A DNA stretch of 64,000 nucleotides from Algibacter sp. L1A34. GTDB lineage: Bacteria; Bacteroidota; Bacteroidia; Flavobacteriales; Flavobacteriaceae. Both the position numbers and the translations under genes were made by a program. Position 1 is the stretch's first letter. Every line of letters starts with the position of its first letter. The stretch is from the NCBI RefSeq assembly GCF_009796805.1, contig NZ_CP047029.1:2778001-2842000 (forward strand), written 5' to 3'. The notes below the pieces were generated by a model that was not told the DNA's origin, did not search any database, and saw nothing but the letters and a program-made list of their open reading frames with translations. This document shows positions 1 through 9,271 of this stretch, in pieces.

Positions 1-401
1 AAATGGATACAGGGAAGCGCTTGGCTTTGTGGGCATTAAAAAACGATTACAATATAGATATTCCTGTGGTAAGCGGTCCTTTATACAAATCTATGAGCGT
101 GGAATCTAATAAAATTAAAATAGAATTTACTGAAACTGGTTCGGGTTTAATGGTTGGCAATAAAACACTTCTAGAAGATGCAGTTTCGGTTAAGGAGCCT
201 TTAAAATGGTTTGAAATTAAAGGTATAGAGGGTGTTTGGAAACCTGCTGATGCAAAAATCACTTCAAGCAATACTATTGAAGTTTGGAGTAATGCTGTGT
301 TAAAACCTAAGCAAGTACGATACGCATGGTCTGCAAATCCAAAAGGAGCCAATTTGTATAACAAAGAAGGACTTCCTGCTGCTGTATTTTTAACTGAATA
401 A
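1..401 (+). CDS. Sialate O-acetylesterase-like protein, C-terminal part (5' end outside window)
   Basis: The frame is open to the left edge, so the gene begins upstream of the window. What remains (about 132 residues) matches the C-terminal end of the sialate O-acetylesterase (SASA/DUF303) family: the GKRLALWAL segment after the catalytic domain, then a small beta domain ending in VRYAWSANP and NLYNKEGLPA. Such SGNH-type esterases remove acetyl groups from glycans and in polysaccharide-utilisation loci usually act on acetylated plant or algal polymers rather than on sialic acid. The catalytic Ser and His lie outside the window. It is 29 bp ahead of the GH30 gene on the same strand and is probably part of the same operon. 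Confidence 0.8.
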   Translation, partial: MDTGKRLALWALKNDYNIDIPVVSGPLYKSMSVESNKIKIEFTETGSGLMVGNKTLLEDAVSVKEPLKWFEIKGIEGVWKPADAKITSSNTIEVWSNAVLKPKQVRYAWSANPKGANLYNKEGLPAAVFLTE

Positions 402-430
402 AATTAGAAATAAAAATTAAATTATACCCT

Positions 431-1873
431 ATGAAATCTTTAAATGTATCTGGTAAACTCGTCTTGTTAGTTGTGTTTTTTTTAGGATGCCAAGTTAATT
501 TTGCTCAAAAAGTAGAATTGATTTATACCACAGCATCCAAACGTTGGGTAAAGCCAAAAAAGTTTTTACAAAAAGCAGATGCAACGTCAGTAAATGATAT
601 TATCATATATACCGATAGTTTACTGCAAGTTGTGGATGGTATTGGAGGTGCTTTCAATGAGCTTGGTTGGGAAGCTATCAAATCTCTTGATGAAAGTGGA
701 GAACAAGAGGTTGCCAACGCTTTATTTTCAAAAGATGGTTGTAATTTTTCAATGTGTCGTATTCCAATTGGAGCCTCAGATTATGCTTTAAGTTATTACT
801 CGCACAATGATGTACCAGGAGATTTTGTAATGAGAGATTTTAATATAGATAGAGATCGATATATTCTAATCCCATATTTAAAAGAAGCTTTAAAAGTACG
901 TCCAAATTTACAAATATGGGCATCACCTTGGACACCTCCAGCCTGGATGAAGGTTAACGAACATTATTCTTTACGCGCAGGTGATTGGAATGATCGTGCA
1001 AATGGAAATAGAATGGATCCGGGTGCTCAAATCCTGAGTAATGCTACAGCATTTAAAATGCAAGATCAATACTTAAAAGCTTATGCGTTATATTTTTCAA
1101 AATTTATTCAAGCTTATAAAAAAGAAGGTATAGAGTTGTTTTCAATTCAACCACAAAATGAAATTGCTTATGCACCAAACTGGCCAAGTTGTACTTGGAG
1201 AGCAGAAGATTTTTCAATATTTATTGGAGATTATTTAGGTCCGAAATTAAAAGAAGATGGCTTAGATACCGAAATTTGGTTAGGTACAATTAATTGGAGT
1301 AAGCCTAGTTATGTTCGTACTATTTTAGATAATAAAAAAGCAGCTGAATATATTAAAGGTGTTGGTTTTCAATGGGGAGGATCTAAAGCTATTCCCGCTA
1401 TAAATAAAGAATATCCGGATTTAAAATACATGCAAACGGAGAACAAGTGTGGAGAAGGAGAGAATGATTGGACCTCATTTGATCGCTCTTGGGAAACCTT
1501 AGTACATTTTTTTAATAACGGAGCAGGTTCTCATATGTATTGGAATATGGTTTTAGATGAAACAGGAAAAAGTGCTTGGGGATGGCCACAAAATTCAATG
1601 GTGGTTATCGATAAGCAAACAAAAAAAATAACTTATACCGATGAGTTTTATCTGTTCAAACATTTATCACATTTCGTTCAACCCGGAGATCACTTTTTAA
1701 AATCTTCCGAAGGAAAAAATCATTTAGCTTTTCAGTTAAAAGATGGTCGTATTATGGTTTTAGTGAATAATCCTGATGAAACTATTAAAAATATAAAGTT
1801 TAAAGTTGGAAACCAAACGTTTGTTGTCGAAGTACAAGCAACATCTGTGAATACATTAATTATCAACAAGTAA
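431..1873 (+). CDS. Glycoside hydrolase family 30 protein
   Basis: 480 residues with an N-terminal export signal. An FLGC stretch at 17-20 could be a weak lipobox and NFAQ just after it a signal peptidase I site, so lipoprotein status is open. The body has GH30 features: GIGGAFNE near 70, SPWTPPAWMK near 165, the acid/base Glu in QPQNE (E244) and the nucleophile Glu in QTEN (E337), followed by the small beta domain that flanks the barrel in this family. GH30 enzymes are retaining beta-glycosidases (glucosylceramidase, beta-1,6-glucanase, xylanase, beta-xylosidase, beta-fucosidase); the sequence alone does not fix the specificity. It sits in a run of exported glycosidases with 12-30 bp gaps, consistent with one operon. 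Confidence 0.9.
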   Translation: MKSLNVSGKLVLLVVFFLGCQVNFAQKVELIYTTASKRWVKPKKFLQKADATSVNDIIIYTDSLLQVVDGIGGAFNELGWEAIKSLDESGEQEVANALFSKDGCNFSMCRIPIGASDYALSYYSHNDVPGDFVMRDFNIDRDRYILIPYLKEALKVRPNLQIWASPWTPPAWMKVNEHYSLRAGDWNDRANGNRMDPGAQILSNATAFKMQDQYLKAYALYFSKFIQAYKKEGIELFSIQPQNEIAYAPNWPSCTWRAEDFSIFIGDYLGPKLKEDGLDTEIWLGTINWSKPSYVRTILDNKKAAEYIKGVGFQWGGSKAIPAINKEYPDLKYMQTENKCGEGENDWTSFDRSWETLVHFFNNGAGSHMYWNMVLDETGKSAWGWPQNSMVVIDKQTKKITYTDEFYLFKHLSHFVQPGDHFLKSSEGKNHLAFQLKDGRIMVLVNNPDETIKNIKFKVGNQTFVVEVQATSVNTLIINK

Positions 1874-1885
1874 GGTTTAAATTTT

Positions 1886-4189
1886 ATGAAGTATTATTTC
1901 AAATTACAAAATGTGTTTTTATTTGTTATGCTATTGGGAGTTTTCCAATTGCAAGCACAAGTTGTTAATGAAATAGATTGGTCAAAATTTTTAGGGCAGC
2001 ACGATTTAATTTGGGAAGAAATTCCGATGCAATGGAATGAAGGTGCTTTTACTGGAAATGGGCAAGTCGGAATGATGATTTATGCCACAATGAGCGCAAA
2101 TCGAGTAGATTTCCATATGGGGCGACAAGATGTTACAGACCATAGAGGTGCTCCAAACAGAAAAACGTCTATGGGTGTCAAGGATACCGGTCTATATGAT
2201 TATTCTAGATTAGATGTTGGTAGAATGGCTTTGTACCCTGTCGGAAAAATAAAATCGGCATCCATTCGTCAAGATTTATGGAATGCAGAAATTCGCGGTG
2301 TTATTTATACCGATTTGGGTGAAATTTCTTTTAGAGCCTTTACACCTTATGATAAAATGATGAATGTTATTGAAATCATTTCTACCGAAAAAACAAAGTC
2401 AAAAAAAGAATCTTATAAATGGGAATGGTTAGCAGGGAATCCAATTACACCTAGAGTGTATGCAAAGCCAGATCATCCAAAAACTTTAGAATATAAACCA
2501 AATCCAAAACCTATATTTAAGCAAGAAGGAAATGCAACTATTTGCGAGCAAGGCTTGTTGGCTGGAGGGGATTATGCAACAGCTTGGTTGGAGGTGAAAA
2601 ATAAATCTTCTAAAAATAGCTCTATGCTTTATGTAGCTATTGCAAATGAAGTTCCTGCTGCTCATGTTTCAGGTAAAGTAGCCTTAAAAACAGTTGAAGA
2701 TGCGGTGGCTTTAAAACCAGAAACGATAGAAAGTTCTCATAGAGATTGGTGGCATAATTATTATCAAAAATCGTTTATTTCGATGCCTGATACTAAAATG
2801 GAATCTTTCTATTGGATTCAGATTTATAAAATGGCAACTTGTTCTCGTGCAGACGGTCCCGCCTTAGATTTAATGGGGCCTTTTTACAAAAACACAGGCT
2901 GGCCAAGTTTGTGGTGGAATTTAAATGTACAATTAACGTATTGGCCATTTAACACCAGTAACCATTTGGATATAGCTGAAAATTTTATTCATCTAATTGA
3001 TACACATTTCGATTATATGGTGGAATATAAAAGTGGTAAAAGTTTAGGCGATTTTGCTTGGGCAACACATAATTATTGGTTGTATTACAAGTATAAAGGA
3101 GACGATGAGGCTATTCAGAATAAATGGGTGCCAAAAGCGATAGAGATTCTAAAAAAGTACCAAACTAAAATGGTTAGAAATGACCAAGGTCAAATTGAAT
3201 TAACCGCTATGGGATCTCCAGAATACAAAGGTTTTAAGGTATTTAAGAACACAAATTATAACTTGGCTATTTTGCGCTGGTTGCTAAATGGATTGATTGA
3301 ATCTAACGAGAAATTTAATACTAATCCAGAAGGAATTATCAAATGGAAAGAAACTCTAAATGATTTAATCGATTTTCCTACAGATGAAAACGGATTAATG
3401 ATTGGTAGCGATCAACCGGTAGATATGTCTCATAGGCATTATTCTCATCTTTTAGGTTTATATCCGTTATTTCAATTAAATCCAGATGATCCAAAGGATA
3501 GGACTTTGGTTGAAAAATCGGTGATACATTGGCATGAAATTGAAGATGGAAGTAAACTTGGTGGTTATGCTTATACAGGAGCAGCATCGTTATATGCGGC
3601 ATTAAGCAAGGGGAACGAATCGAATAAATTATTACAAAGTTTTCTGGCCGGAAATATTGGTCGCGCGTTGCTATTACCAAATACATTTTACACGGAAGGA
3701 AAAGGTTTAAACCCTGTAATAGAAACCCCTTTAAGTGCTGCTGCATCCATAATGGAATTACAGTTACAAAGTTGGGGTGATAAAATTAGAGTTTTTCCTG
3801 CAATTCCCGATTCATGGAAAGAAGCTTCTTTTCAAGATTTAAGAGCGCAAGGTGGGTTTTTAGTTAGTGCCAATAGAATAAAAGGAAAAACGGAATGGGT
3901 TTCTATTAAAAGTTTAGAGGGGAAACCATGTGTTTTAAAAGTTACAGATTGGAGGAATGCTATTCAGATAAGTAAAGGAAAACAAATTGATATTGTTAAA
4001 AACTCTGAAAATGAATTTACTATTGATTTGAAAAAAGGAGAATCTATTTTGATTGCATCCCATAATTTGGATAAAGTGATTATTAAACCAATAAGCCATC
4101 CAAAAGATGAATTAAACCAATATGGAGTGAAAAAAGGTAAAAGTTATACCGAAATAATGGAATACAAAGTACCTGAGTATAAATATTAG
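1886..4189 (+). CDS. Glycoside hydrolase family 95-like protein (putative alpha-L-fucosidase/galactosidase)
   Basis: 767 residues with a signal peptide ending near LQAQ (about residue 25). The architecture fits GH95: an N-terminal beta domain with WNEGAFTGNGQVG, a central (alpha/alpha)6 barrel with SLWWNLNVQLTYWP, HRHYSHLLGLYP and ETPLSAAASI, then LQSWGDKIRVFPAIPDSW and a C-terminal beta domain. GH95 enzymes are inverting and act on terminal alpha-L-fucose or alpha-L-galactose. That activity fits the fucose-catabolism genes about 5 kb downstream. The family-level call is firm; the exact sugar is inferred from context. It lies 12 bp after the GH30 gene. Confidence 0.82.
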   Translation: MKYYFKLQNVFLFVMLLGVFQLQAQVVNEIDWSKFLGQHDLIWEEIPMQWNEGAFTGNGQVGMMIYATMSANRVDFHMGRQDVTDHRGAPNRKTSMGVKDTGLYDYSRLDVGRMALYPVGKIKSASIRQDLWNAEIRGVIYTDLGEISFRAFTPYDKMMNVIEIISTEKTKSKKESYKWEWLAGNPITPRVYAKPDHPKTLEYKPNPKPIFKQEGNATICEQGLLAGGDYATAWLEVKNKSSKNSSMLYVAIANEVPAAHVSGKVALKTVEDAVALKPETIESSHRDWWHNYYQKSFISMPDTKMESFYWIQIYKMATCSRADGPALDLMGPFYKNTGWPSLWWNLNVQLTYWPFNTSNHLDIAENFIHLIDTHFDYMVEYKSGKSLGDFAWATHNYWLYYKYKGDDEAIQNKWVPKAIEILKKYQTKMVRNDQGQIELTAMGSPEYKGFKVFKNTNYNLAILRWLLNGLIESNEKFNTNPEGIIKWKETLNDLIDFPTDENGLMIGSDQPVDMSHRHYSHLLGLYPLFQLNPDDPKDRTLVEKSVIHWHEIEDGSKLGGYAYTGAASLYAALSKGNESNKLLQSFLAGNIGRALLLPNTFYTEGKGLNPVIETPLSAAASIMELQLQSWGDKIRVFPAIPDSWKEASFQDLRAQGGFLVSANRIKGKTEWVSIKSLEGKPCVLKVTDWRNAIQISKGKQIDIVKNSENEFTIDLKKGESILIASHNLDKVIIKPISHPKDELNQYGVKKGKSYTEIMEYKVPEYKY

Positions 4190-4215
4190 ATTAACAAACA
4201 TTAGATATATTAAAA

Positions 4216-5850
4216 ATGAAAGTATTTAAAATTTTAGTTTTCGGATTAATTTTCGGTAGCACATTATTCGGTAATGCTCAAAAAGCCATTACTATTAATA
4301 CACAAGAAAACGGAGAACAGTTTGATCATTATTGGAGTAAAATGGTTGGAGCTGGTCGTGCAAACGAAGGTTTAAGAGCAGGTTGGTTAGAACAATTAGC
4401 ACAAGTACAAGAAAATTGTGGGTTTGAATATGTGCGTTTTCACGGTTTATTTCATGATGATATGTTTCCTGTTGTTATTGAAAAAGGTAAAACAGTATAC
4501 AATTGGCAATATATTGATGATTTATTCGATAGAATGTTAGATTTAAAAGTAAAGCCTTTTGTAGAATTGGCCTTTTTGCCAACAAGCATGGCGGCTGAAG
4601 ATTCTAAAACCGTATTTTGGTGGAAAGCTAATATTACACCAGCAGAAGATTCTTTTGATAAATTTCACGATTTAGTAAAAGCCTTTACGCAACATTGTGT
4701 AGATCGTTACGGTATTGAGGAAGTTTTAACTTGGTATTTTGAAGTTTGGAATGAGCCAAACTTATATAAGTTGTTTTGGGATGGAACAAAATCTCAATAT
4801 TTTGAATTATATAAGCAGTCTGTTACAGCTGTTAGATCTGTCGATAATAGGCTTAAAGTCGGTGGACCATCTACAAGTAATTTTGTGCCAGATACCCGTT
4901 TTGATGGAGAAACAATGAATAATGAAGCTTCTGATGCCGTTTTTGCAGCAGATGATATTAATACTCTAGAATGGCATGGCGTATGGATTGAGGATTTCTT
5001 AGAATATTGTAAAAAAGAAAAGTTACCAGTAGATTTTGTGAGTTGTCATCCTTACCCAACAGATTATGCATTTAATCCAGAAACAGGTAAAGGAAAAGGA
5101 CTTACCCGTTACGTACAGTCTGTTAAAGAAGATTTAGAATGGATAAAAGGAACCGTTGCAAAAAGTGCTTTTCCAGATGTTGAAATTCACTTAACAGAGT
5201 GGCATACAAGTCCAAGTAGTAGAGATGAAATGCACGATAGGCTTCCTGCAGCAGCATATATTGTGAAATCTAATTTGGATTGTATAGGTTTAACAAATTC
5301 ATTAGCATTATGGACGTTTACCGATATTTTTGAAGAAAAAGGAGGTGCTTCAAGTATTTTTCATGGAGGCTTTGGGATGATTAATTTTCAAGGCTTAGTA
5401 AAACCATCATATCACGCATACAGAATGCTTCATCAATTGGGAAATCAAAAAATATATAAAAACGATTATCTATTTGTAAGTAAGGATGCTAGTAACGGAA
5501 ACATTTCAGCTTTAGCTTATAATTACCCCGAAGAGTATGTAAATGCTGTGCCGTCTGGAACTAATAAAAGAGAAGAAGGTACTTCGAAAAAACTTAATTT
5601 CACATTAACTGGATTGCCATCTGAAACATTATTTGAAATTGAAATTTTAGATAAAGATCACGGAAATATTCATAATTTTTGGGAGTCTATGGGGAAACCT
5701 GAGCCACCAACGAGAGAGGAAATTAAGGTGATGAAAGCTTATGCAAATACCATGAAAACGGAATATGCTAAAGCTGATAAAAAAGGAAATTTAACTATAA
5801 ATCGTTTAATTTCACCGTGGAGTTTAGTGTTAATCAAACAAATTAATTAA
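4216..5850 (+). CDS. Glycoside hydrolase family 39 protein (putative beta-xylosidase type)
   Basis: 544 residues, signal peptide ending at GNAQ (about 22). GH39 hallmarks are clear: YVRFHGLFHDDM near 72, the acid/base in FEVWNEPN (E180) and the nucleophile in LTEWH (E328), followed by SSRDEMHDR. The C-terminal 150 residues form the beta-sandwich found in beta-xylosidases of this family. GH39 members are retaining beta-xylosidases or iduronidases; the former is more common in Bacteroidota polysaccharide loci. Together with GH30 and GH3 it suggests a beta-xyloside-containing target, an inference only. It follows the GH95-like gene by 26 bp. Confidence 0.87.
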   Translation: MKVFKILVFGLIFGSTLFGNAQKAITINTQENGEQFDHYWSKMVGAGRANEGLRAGWLEQLAQVQENCGFEYVRFHGLFHDDMFPVVIEKGKTVYNWQYIDDLFDRMLDLKVKPFVELAFLPTSMAAEDSKTVFWWKANITPAEDSFDKFHDLVKAFTQHCVDRYGIEEVLTWYFEVWNEPNLYKLFWDGTKSQYFELYKQSVTAVRSVDNRLKVGGPSTSNFVPDTRFDGETMNNEASDAVFAADDINTLEWHGVWIEDFLEYCKKEKLPVDFVSCHPYPTDYAFNPETGKGKGLTRYVQSVKEDLEWIKGTVAKSAFPDVEIHLTEWHTSPSSRDEMHDRLPAAAYIVKSNLDCIGLTNSLALWTFTDIFEEKGGASSIFHGGFGMINFQGLVKPSYHAYRMLHQLGNQKIYKNDYLFVSKDASNGNISALAYNYPEEYVNAVPSGTNKREEGTSKKLNFTLTGLPSETLFEIEILDKDHGNIHNFWESMGKPEPPTREEIKVMKAYANTMKTEYAKADKKGNLTINRLISPWSLVLIKQIN

Positions 5851-5862
5851 AATTTTAGTATT

Positions 5863-6612
5863 ATGAAGATTTTGAAATATCGAAAAACATCAATTCTCGT
5901 TTTAACTTTAACGGTTTCTTTATTAATTCTAAATTCATGTTTTAATGTGAATAAATCTATAGAAATTAAAGGAAAAACTTATAATAGTAAATTAATTTTT
6001 AAGGAAAATTTTGACAAAGGACTCGAAAATTGGCAAGTAGAACAAATGCCGGAAGGTACTGTCGAAGTTAAGGACAGTAAATTAGAAATTAATGATGTTT
6101 CTGGTTGTACGGTTTGGTTGAAACAAAAGTTTAATGGGCCAATTGTTATAGAGTACGATGTATTTGTTATTCAAAATGGAGGCGCAAACGATCGCGTATC
6201 TGATCTTAACTGTTTTTGGATGGCTAATGATCCTAAAAATCCGACTAATTTATTTGCAGATTCAGAAAAACGTGGAGGTAAATTCTCTAATTATGATAAC
6301 CTTAAATTATACTACATGGGGCTTGGTGGTAACCACAATAAAACAACACGTTTTAGACGTTATGTTGGGAACGGTGAACGGCCATTACGTCCGGAACACA
6401 ATTTAAGCGATCCTCGATTTATGTTGGAGCCTAATAAAACATATCATATAAAAATTATTTCGAACAATGGTATTGTTCAGTATTTTAGAGATAATTTATT
6501 AGTATCAGATTTTGTGGATTTAGAGCCATATACATCAGGTTATTTTGGTTTTCGAACAGTTAAAAATCACATGACTGTAGATAATTTTAGAGTCTATGAA
6601 GTTGAAAAATAA
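5863..6612 (+). CDS. Lipoprotein with DUF6250-like beta-sandwich domain
   Basis: 249 residues. The N-terminus has positive charges, a hydrophobic stretch and LNSC at 23-26, so Cys26 is the likely lipidated residue and the protein is probably outer-membrane anchored. The rest reads as a jelly-roll/concanavalin-like fold: FKENFDKGLENW opens it, FGFRTVKNHMTVDNFRVYE closes it, and conserved-looking NCFWMANDP and GNHNKTTRFRRY lie between. This resembles the DUF6250/DUF1961 type proteins seen in Bacteroidota polysaccharide loci, recalled from family memory rather than searched. It could be a lyase, a hydrolase or a glycan-binding protein; no catalytic residues can be assigned. It is 12 bp after the GH39 gene. 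Confidence 0.65.
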   Translation: MKILKYRKTSILVLTLTVSLLILNSCFNVNKSIEIKGKTYNSKLIFKENFDKGLENWQVEQMPEGTVEVKDSKLEINDVSGCTVWLKQKFNGPIVIEYDVFVIQNGGANDRVSDLNCFWMANDPKNPTNLFADSEKRGGKFSNYDNLKLYYMGLGGNHNKTTRFRRYVGNGERPLRPEHNLSDPRFMLEPNKTYHIKIISNNGIVQYFRDNLLVSDFVDLEPYTSGYFGFRTVKNHMTVDNFRVYEVEK

Positions 6613-6633
6613 TTATTAAAAATTAGAAATTAA

Positions 6634-9060
6634 ATGAAGCTATCCAATAAAATAATATTATCCATTTTATGTGTGTTTTCTGTTTCAAACTTCGGGTTTA
6701 AAGCAAGTGATAAAAATATCTATCATAAGGATTGGATAGACTTTAATAAAAACGGAATAAAAGATGTTTTTGAAGATCCAAAAGCGCCTTTAGAATCAAG
6801 GGTTAAAAACCTTATTTCATTAATGAATGTGAATGAAAAAACATGTCAGCTTACCACATTATATGGTTATTCGCGAGTTTTAGAAGATGAATTACCAACC
6901 GAAGGCTGGAAAAACCGTGTTTGGAAAGATGGTATAGCAAACATTGATGAACATTTAAATACCATTTGGAATCAAGAAAAAACACATACAAAATATGCTT
7001 TTCCATATAGCACACATGCGGAGACTATAAATATAGTTCAAAAATGGTTTGTTGAAGAAACACGATTAGGTATTCCTGTCGATTTTACAAACGAAGGCGT
7101 ACACGGTTTATGTCATGAAAAAGCAACGCCATTACCAGCTCCAATTGGTATTGGAAGTACTTGGAATAAAGAATTGGTTTATAAAGCTGGAACCATTGTT
7201 GGGCGAGAAGCAAAAGCTTTAGGTTATACCAATGTGTATGCACCAATTTTGGATGTAGCCAGCGATCAACGTTGGGGACGTGTTTTGGAATGTTATGGTG
7301 AAGAGCCATTTCATATTTCCGAAATGGGTAAACAAATGGTTTTAGGAATTCAATCGGAAGGTGTAGCATCAACTTTAAAACATTTTGCCGTTTACAGTGT
7401 GCCTAAAGGCGCAAGAGATGGGGATGCTCGAACAGACCCGCATGTTGCACCTAGAGAAATGTTTCAATTGTATTTGTATCCTTTTAAAAAGGTGATAAAA
7501 GAAGCGGCTCCAATGGGGGTTATGAGTAGTTATAATGATTATGATGGCGTTCCTGTGACTGCCAGTCATTATTTTTTAACCGAATTGTTACGAGAACAAT
7601 TTGGTTTTAATGGTTATGTAGTTTCAGATAGTGAAGCTGTAGAATATGTGTCTGAAAAGCATCATGTTGCTAAAGATTACAAAGAAGCCGTGCGTCAAGT
7701 TATAGAAGCCGGTTTAAATGTGAGAACCACATTTAGAACCCCCGAAAGTTTTATTGAACCATTGAGAGAATTAATAAAAGATGGTGAAATCTCTATGAAA
7801 ACCATAGATTCTAGAGTTGCCGATGTGTTGCGTGTAAAATTCCGTTTAGGTTTGTTTGATTCTCCTTATGTTGAAAACCCTGGGGAGGCAGATAAATTAG
7901 TTCATACACCGGAAGATGAAGCATTTTCGAAACAAATAAATCGCGAGTCTTTAGTACTTCTTAAAAATGAAAATAATTTATTGCCTTTAGATGTCAATAA
8001 AATAGATAATATTTTAGTTACGGGACCACTGGCAGCAGAGGTTAGTTTTACATACAGTCGTTATGGGCCAGCGTTCAATCCATCAGTTTCTGTGTATCAA
8101 GGCATAAAAAAATATGCAGGAAACAAAGTCAATGTTAGTTTTGAAAAAGGTTGCGATATTGTAGATCCAGATTGGCCAGGTAGTGAAATTATACAAACAC
8201 CATTATCGGCAAAAGAACAAGCGGATATTGATGCTGCGGTAGAAAAAGCAAAACAATCTGATATTATTATTGCTGTAGTTGGTGAAGATGAAAAACGTGT
8301 TGGTGAAACAAAATCAAGAACAAGTTTAGGTCTTCCTGGACGACAATTTCAACTCGTTCAAGCGCTTTATGCTACAGGGAAACCTGTTGTTTTAGTGATG
8401 ATAAATGGCCAGCCATTAACTATTAACTGGGAAAATAAATTTCTACCTGCTATTTTGGAAGCTTGGTTTCCGAGCACAGCAGCTGGTGAAGTGATTGCCG
8501 AAACCTTGTTTGGAGATTATAATCCTGGAGGTAAATTATCGGTGACATTCCCGAAAACAGTTGGGCAAATTCCATTAAACTTTCCTTTTAAACCAGGATC
8601 ACAAGCAGGGCAACCTGGAGCAGGTCCCAATGGTTATGGTAATACACGAGTTTTAGGACCATTATATCCTTTTGGTTACGGGCTAAGTTACACTACTTTT
8701 GAATATAGCGATTTGGAGGTTACTCCTAAATCTTTAAAACCTCAAGCAGATGTTCAAGTTACATTCAAAGTTAAAAATACTGGTAAGCGAGCAGGGGATG
8801 AGGTTGTGCAAATGTATATTAAAGATAAGATAAGCAGTGTAACTACTTACGAATCTATCTTGCGTGGTTTCGATCGTATTCATCTAAAACCAAACGAAAC
8901 TAAAACGATAAAATTCACATTACATCCAGAAGATTTAGAAATTTTGGATATAAATATGAATTGGACGGTGGAACCTGGTGATTTTGAGGTTTTAATAGGA
9001 AGTTCTTCGGAAGATATTAAGCTGAAAGATGGTTTTAAAGTTGAAGCTATTGGTAATTAA
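6634..9060 (+). CDS. Glycoside hydrolase family 3 protein
   Basis: 808 residues with an N-terminal signal sequence. DFNKNGIKDVFEDP near 36-49 is the lead-in common to many Bacteroidota GH3 enzymes. The TIM barrel carries NEGVHGL, the substrate-binding KHF (249-251) and the nucleophile Asp in VVSDSEA (D332). The alpha/beta sandwich follows with VVGEDE and SRTSLGLPGRQ, then PFGYGLSYT leads to a C-terminal fibronectin-III-like domain. GH3 enzymes are retaining beta-glucosidases or beta-xylosidases, mostly periplasmic, finishing oligosaccharide breakdown. It is the last glycosidase of the block; 211 bp separate it from the sugar-catabolism genes. Confidence 0.92.
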   Translation: MKLSNKIILSILCVFSVSNFGFKASDKNIYHKDWIDFNKNGIKDVFEDPKAPLESRVKNLISLMNVNEKTCQLTTLYGYSRVLEDELPTEGWKNRVWKDGIANIDEHLNTIWNQEKTHTKYAFPYSTHAETINIVQKWFVEETRLGIPVDFTNEGVHGLCHEKATPLPAPIGIGSTWNKELVYKAGTIVGREAKALGYTNVYAPILDVASDQRWGRVLECYGEEPFHISEMGKQMVLGIQSEGVASTLKHFAVYSVPKGARDGDARTDPHVAPREMFQLYLYPFKKVIKEAAPMGVMSSYNDYDGVPVTASHYFLTELLREQFGFNGYVVSDSEAVEYVSEKHHVAKDYKEAVRQVIEAGLNVRTTFRTPESFIEPLRELIKDGEISMKTIDSRVADVLRVKFRLGLFDSPYVENPGEADKLVHTPEDEAFSKQINRESLVLLKNENNLLPLDVNKIDNILVTGPLAAEVSFTYSRYGPAFNPSVSVYQGIKKYAGNKVNVSFEKGCDIVDPDWPGSEIIQTPLSAKEQADIDAAVEKAKQSDIIIAVVGEDEKRVGETKSRTSLGLPGRQFQLVQALYATGKPVVLVMINGQPLTINWENKFLPAILEAWFPSTAAGEVIAETLFGDYNPGGKLSVTFPKTVGQIPLNFPFKPGSQAGQPGAGPNGYGNTRVLGPLYPFGYGLSYTTFEYSDLEVTPKSLKPQADVQVTFKVKNTGKRAGDEVVQMYIKDKISSVTTYESILRGFDRIHLKPNETKTIKFTLHPEDLEILDINMNWTVEPGDFEVLIGSSSEDIKLKDGFKVEAIGN

Positions 9061-9271
9061 ATTATCGTTTTTATAGGGTACATAAACTCTGTATATACTT
9101 ACAATTAGATTTTAAAATTGCTTTTTATGAAGATATGCATAACTGAAATGCAAAAATAGTATTAGTATTGGTCAAATATTTGGAAGATTTCACTCTTTTC
9201 TTGTAGTACTATTGTAAACCGAATATCAATACACAAGTATAAAAATCCACAATTTTATTTTATCAGTATTT

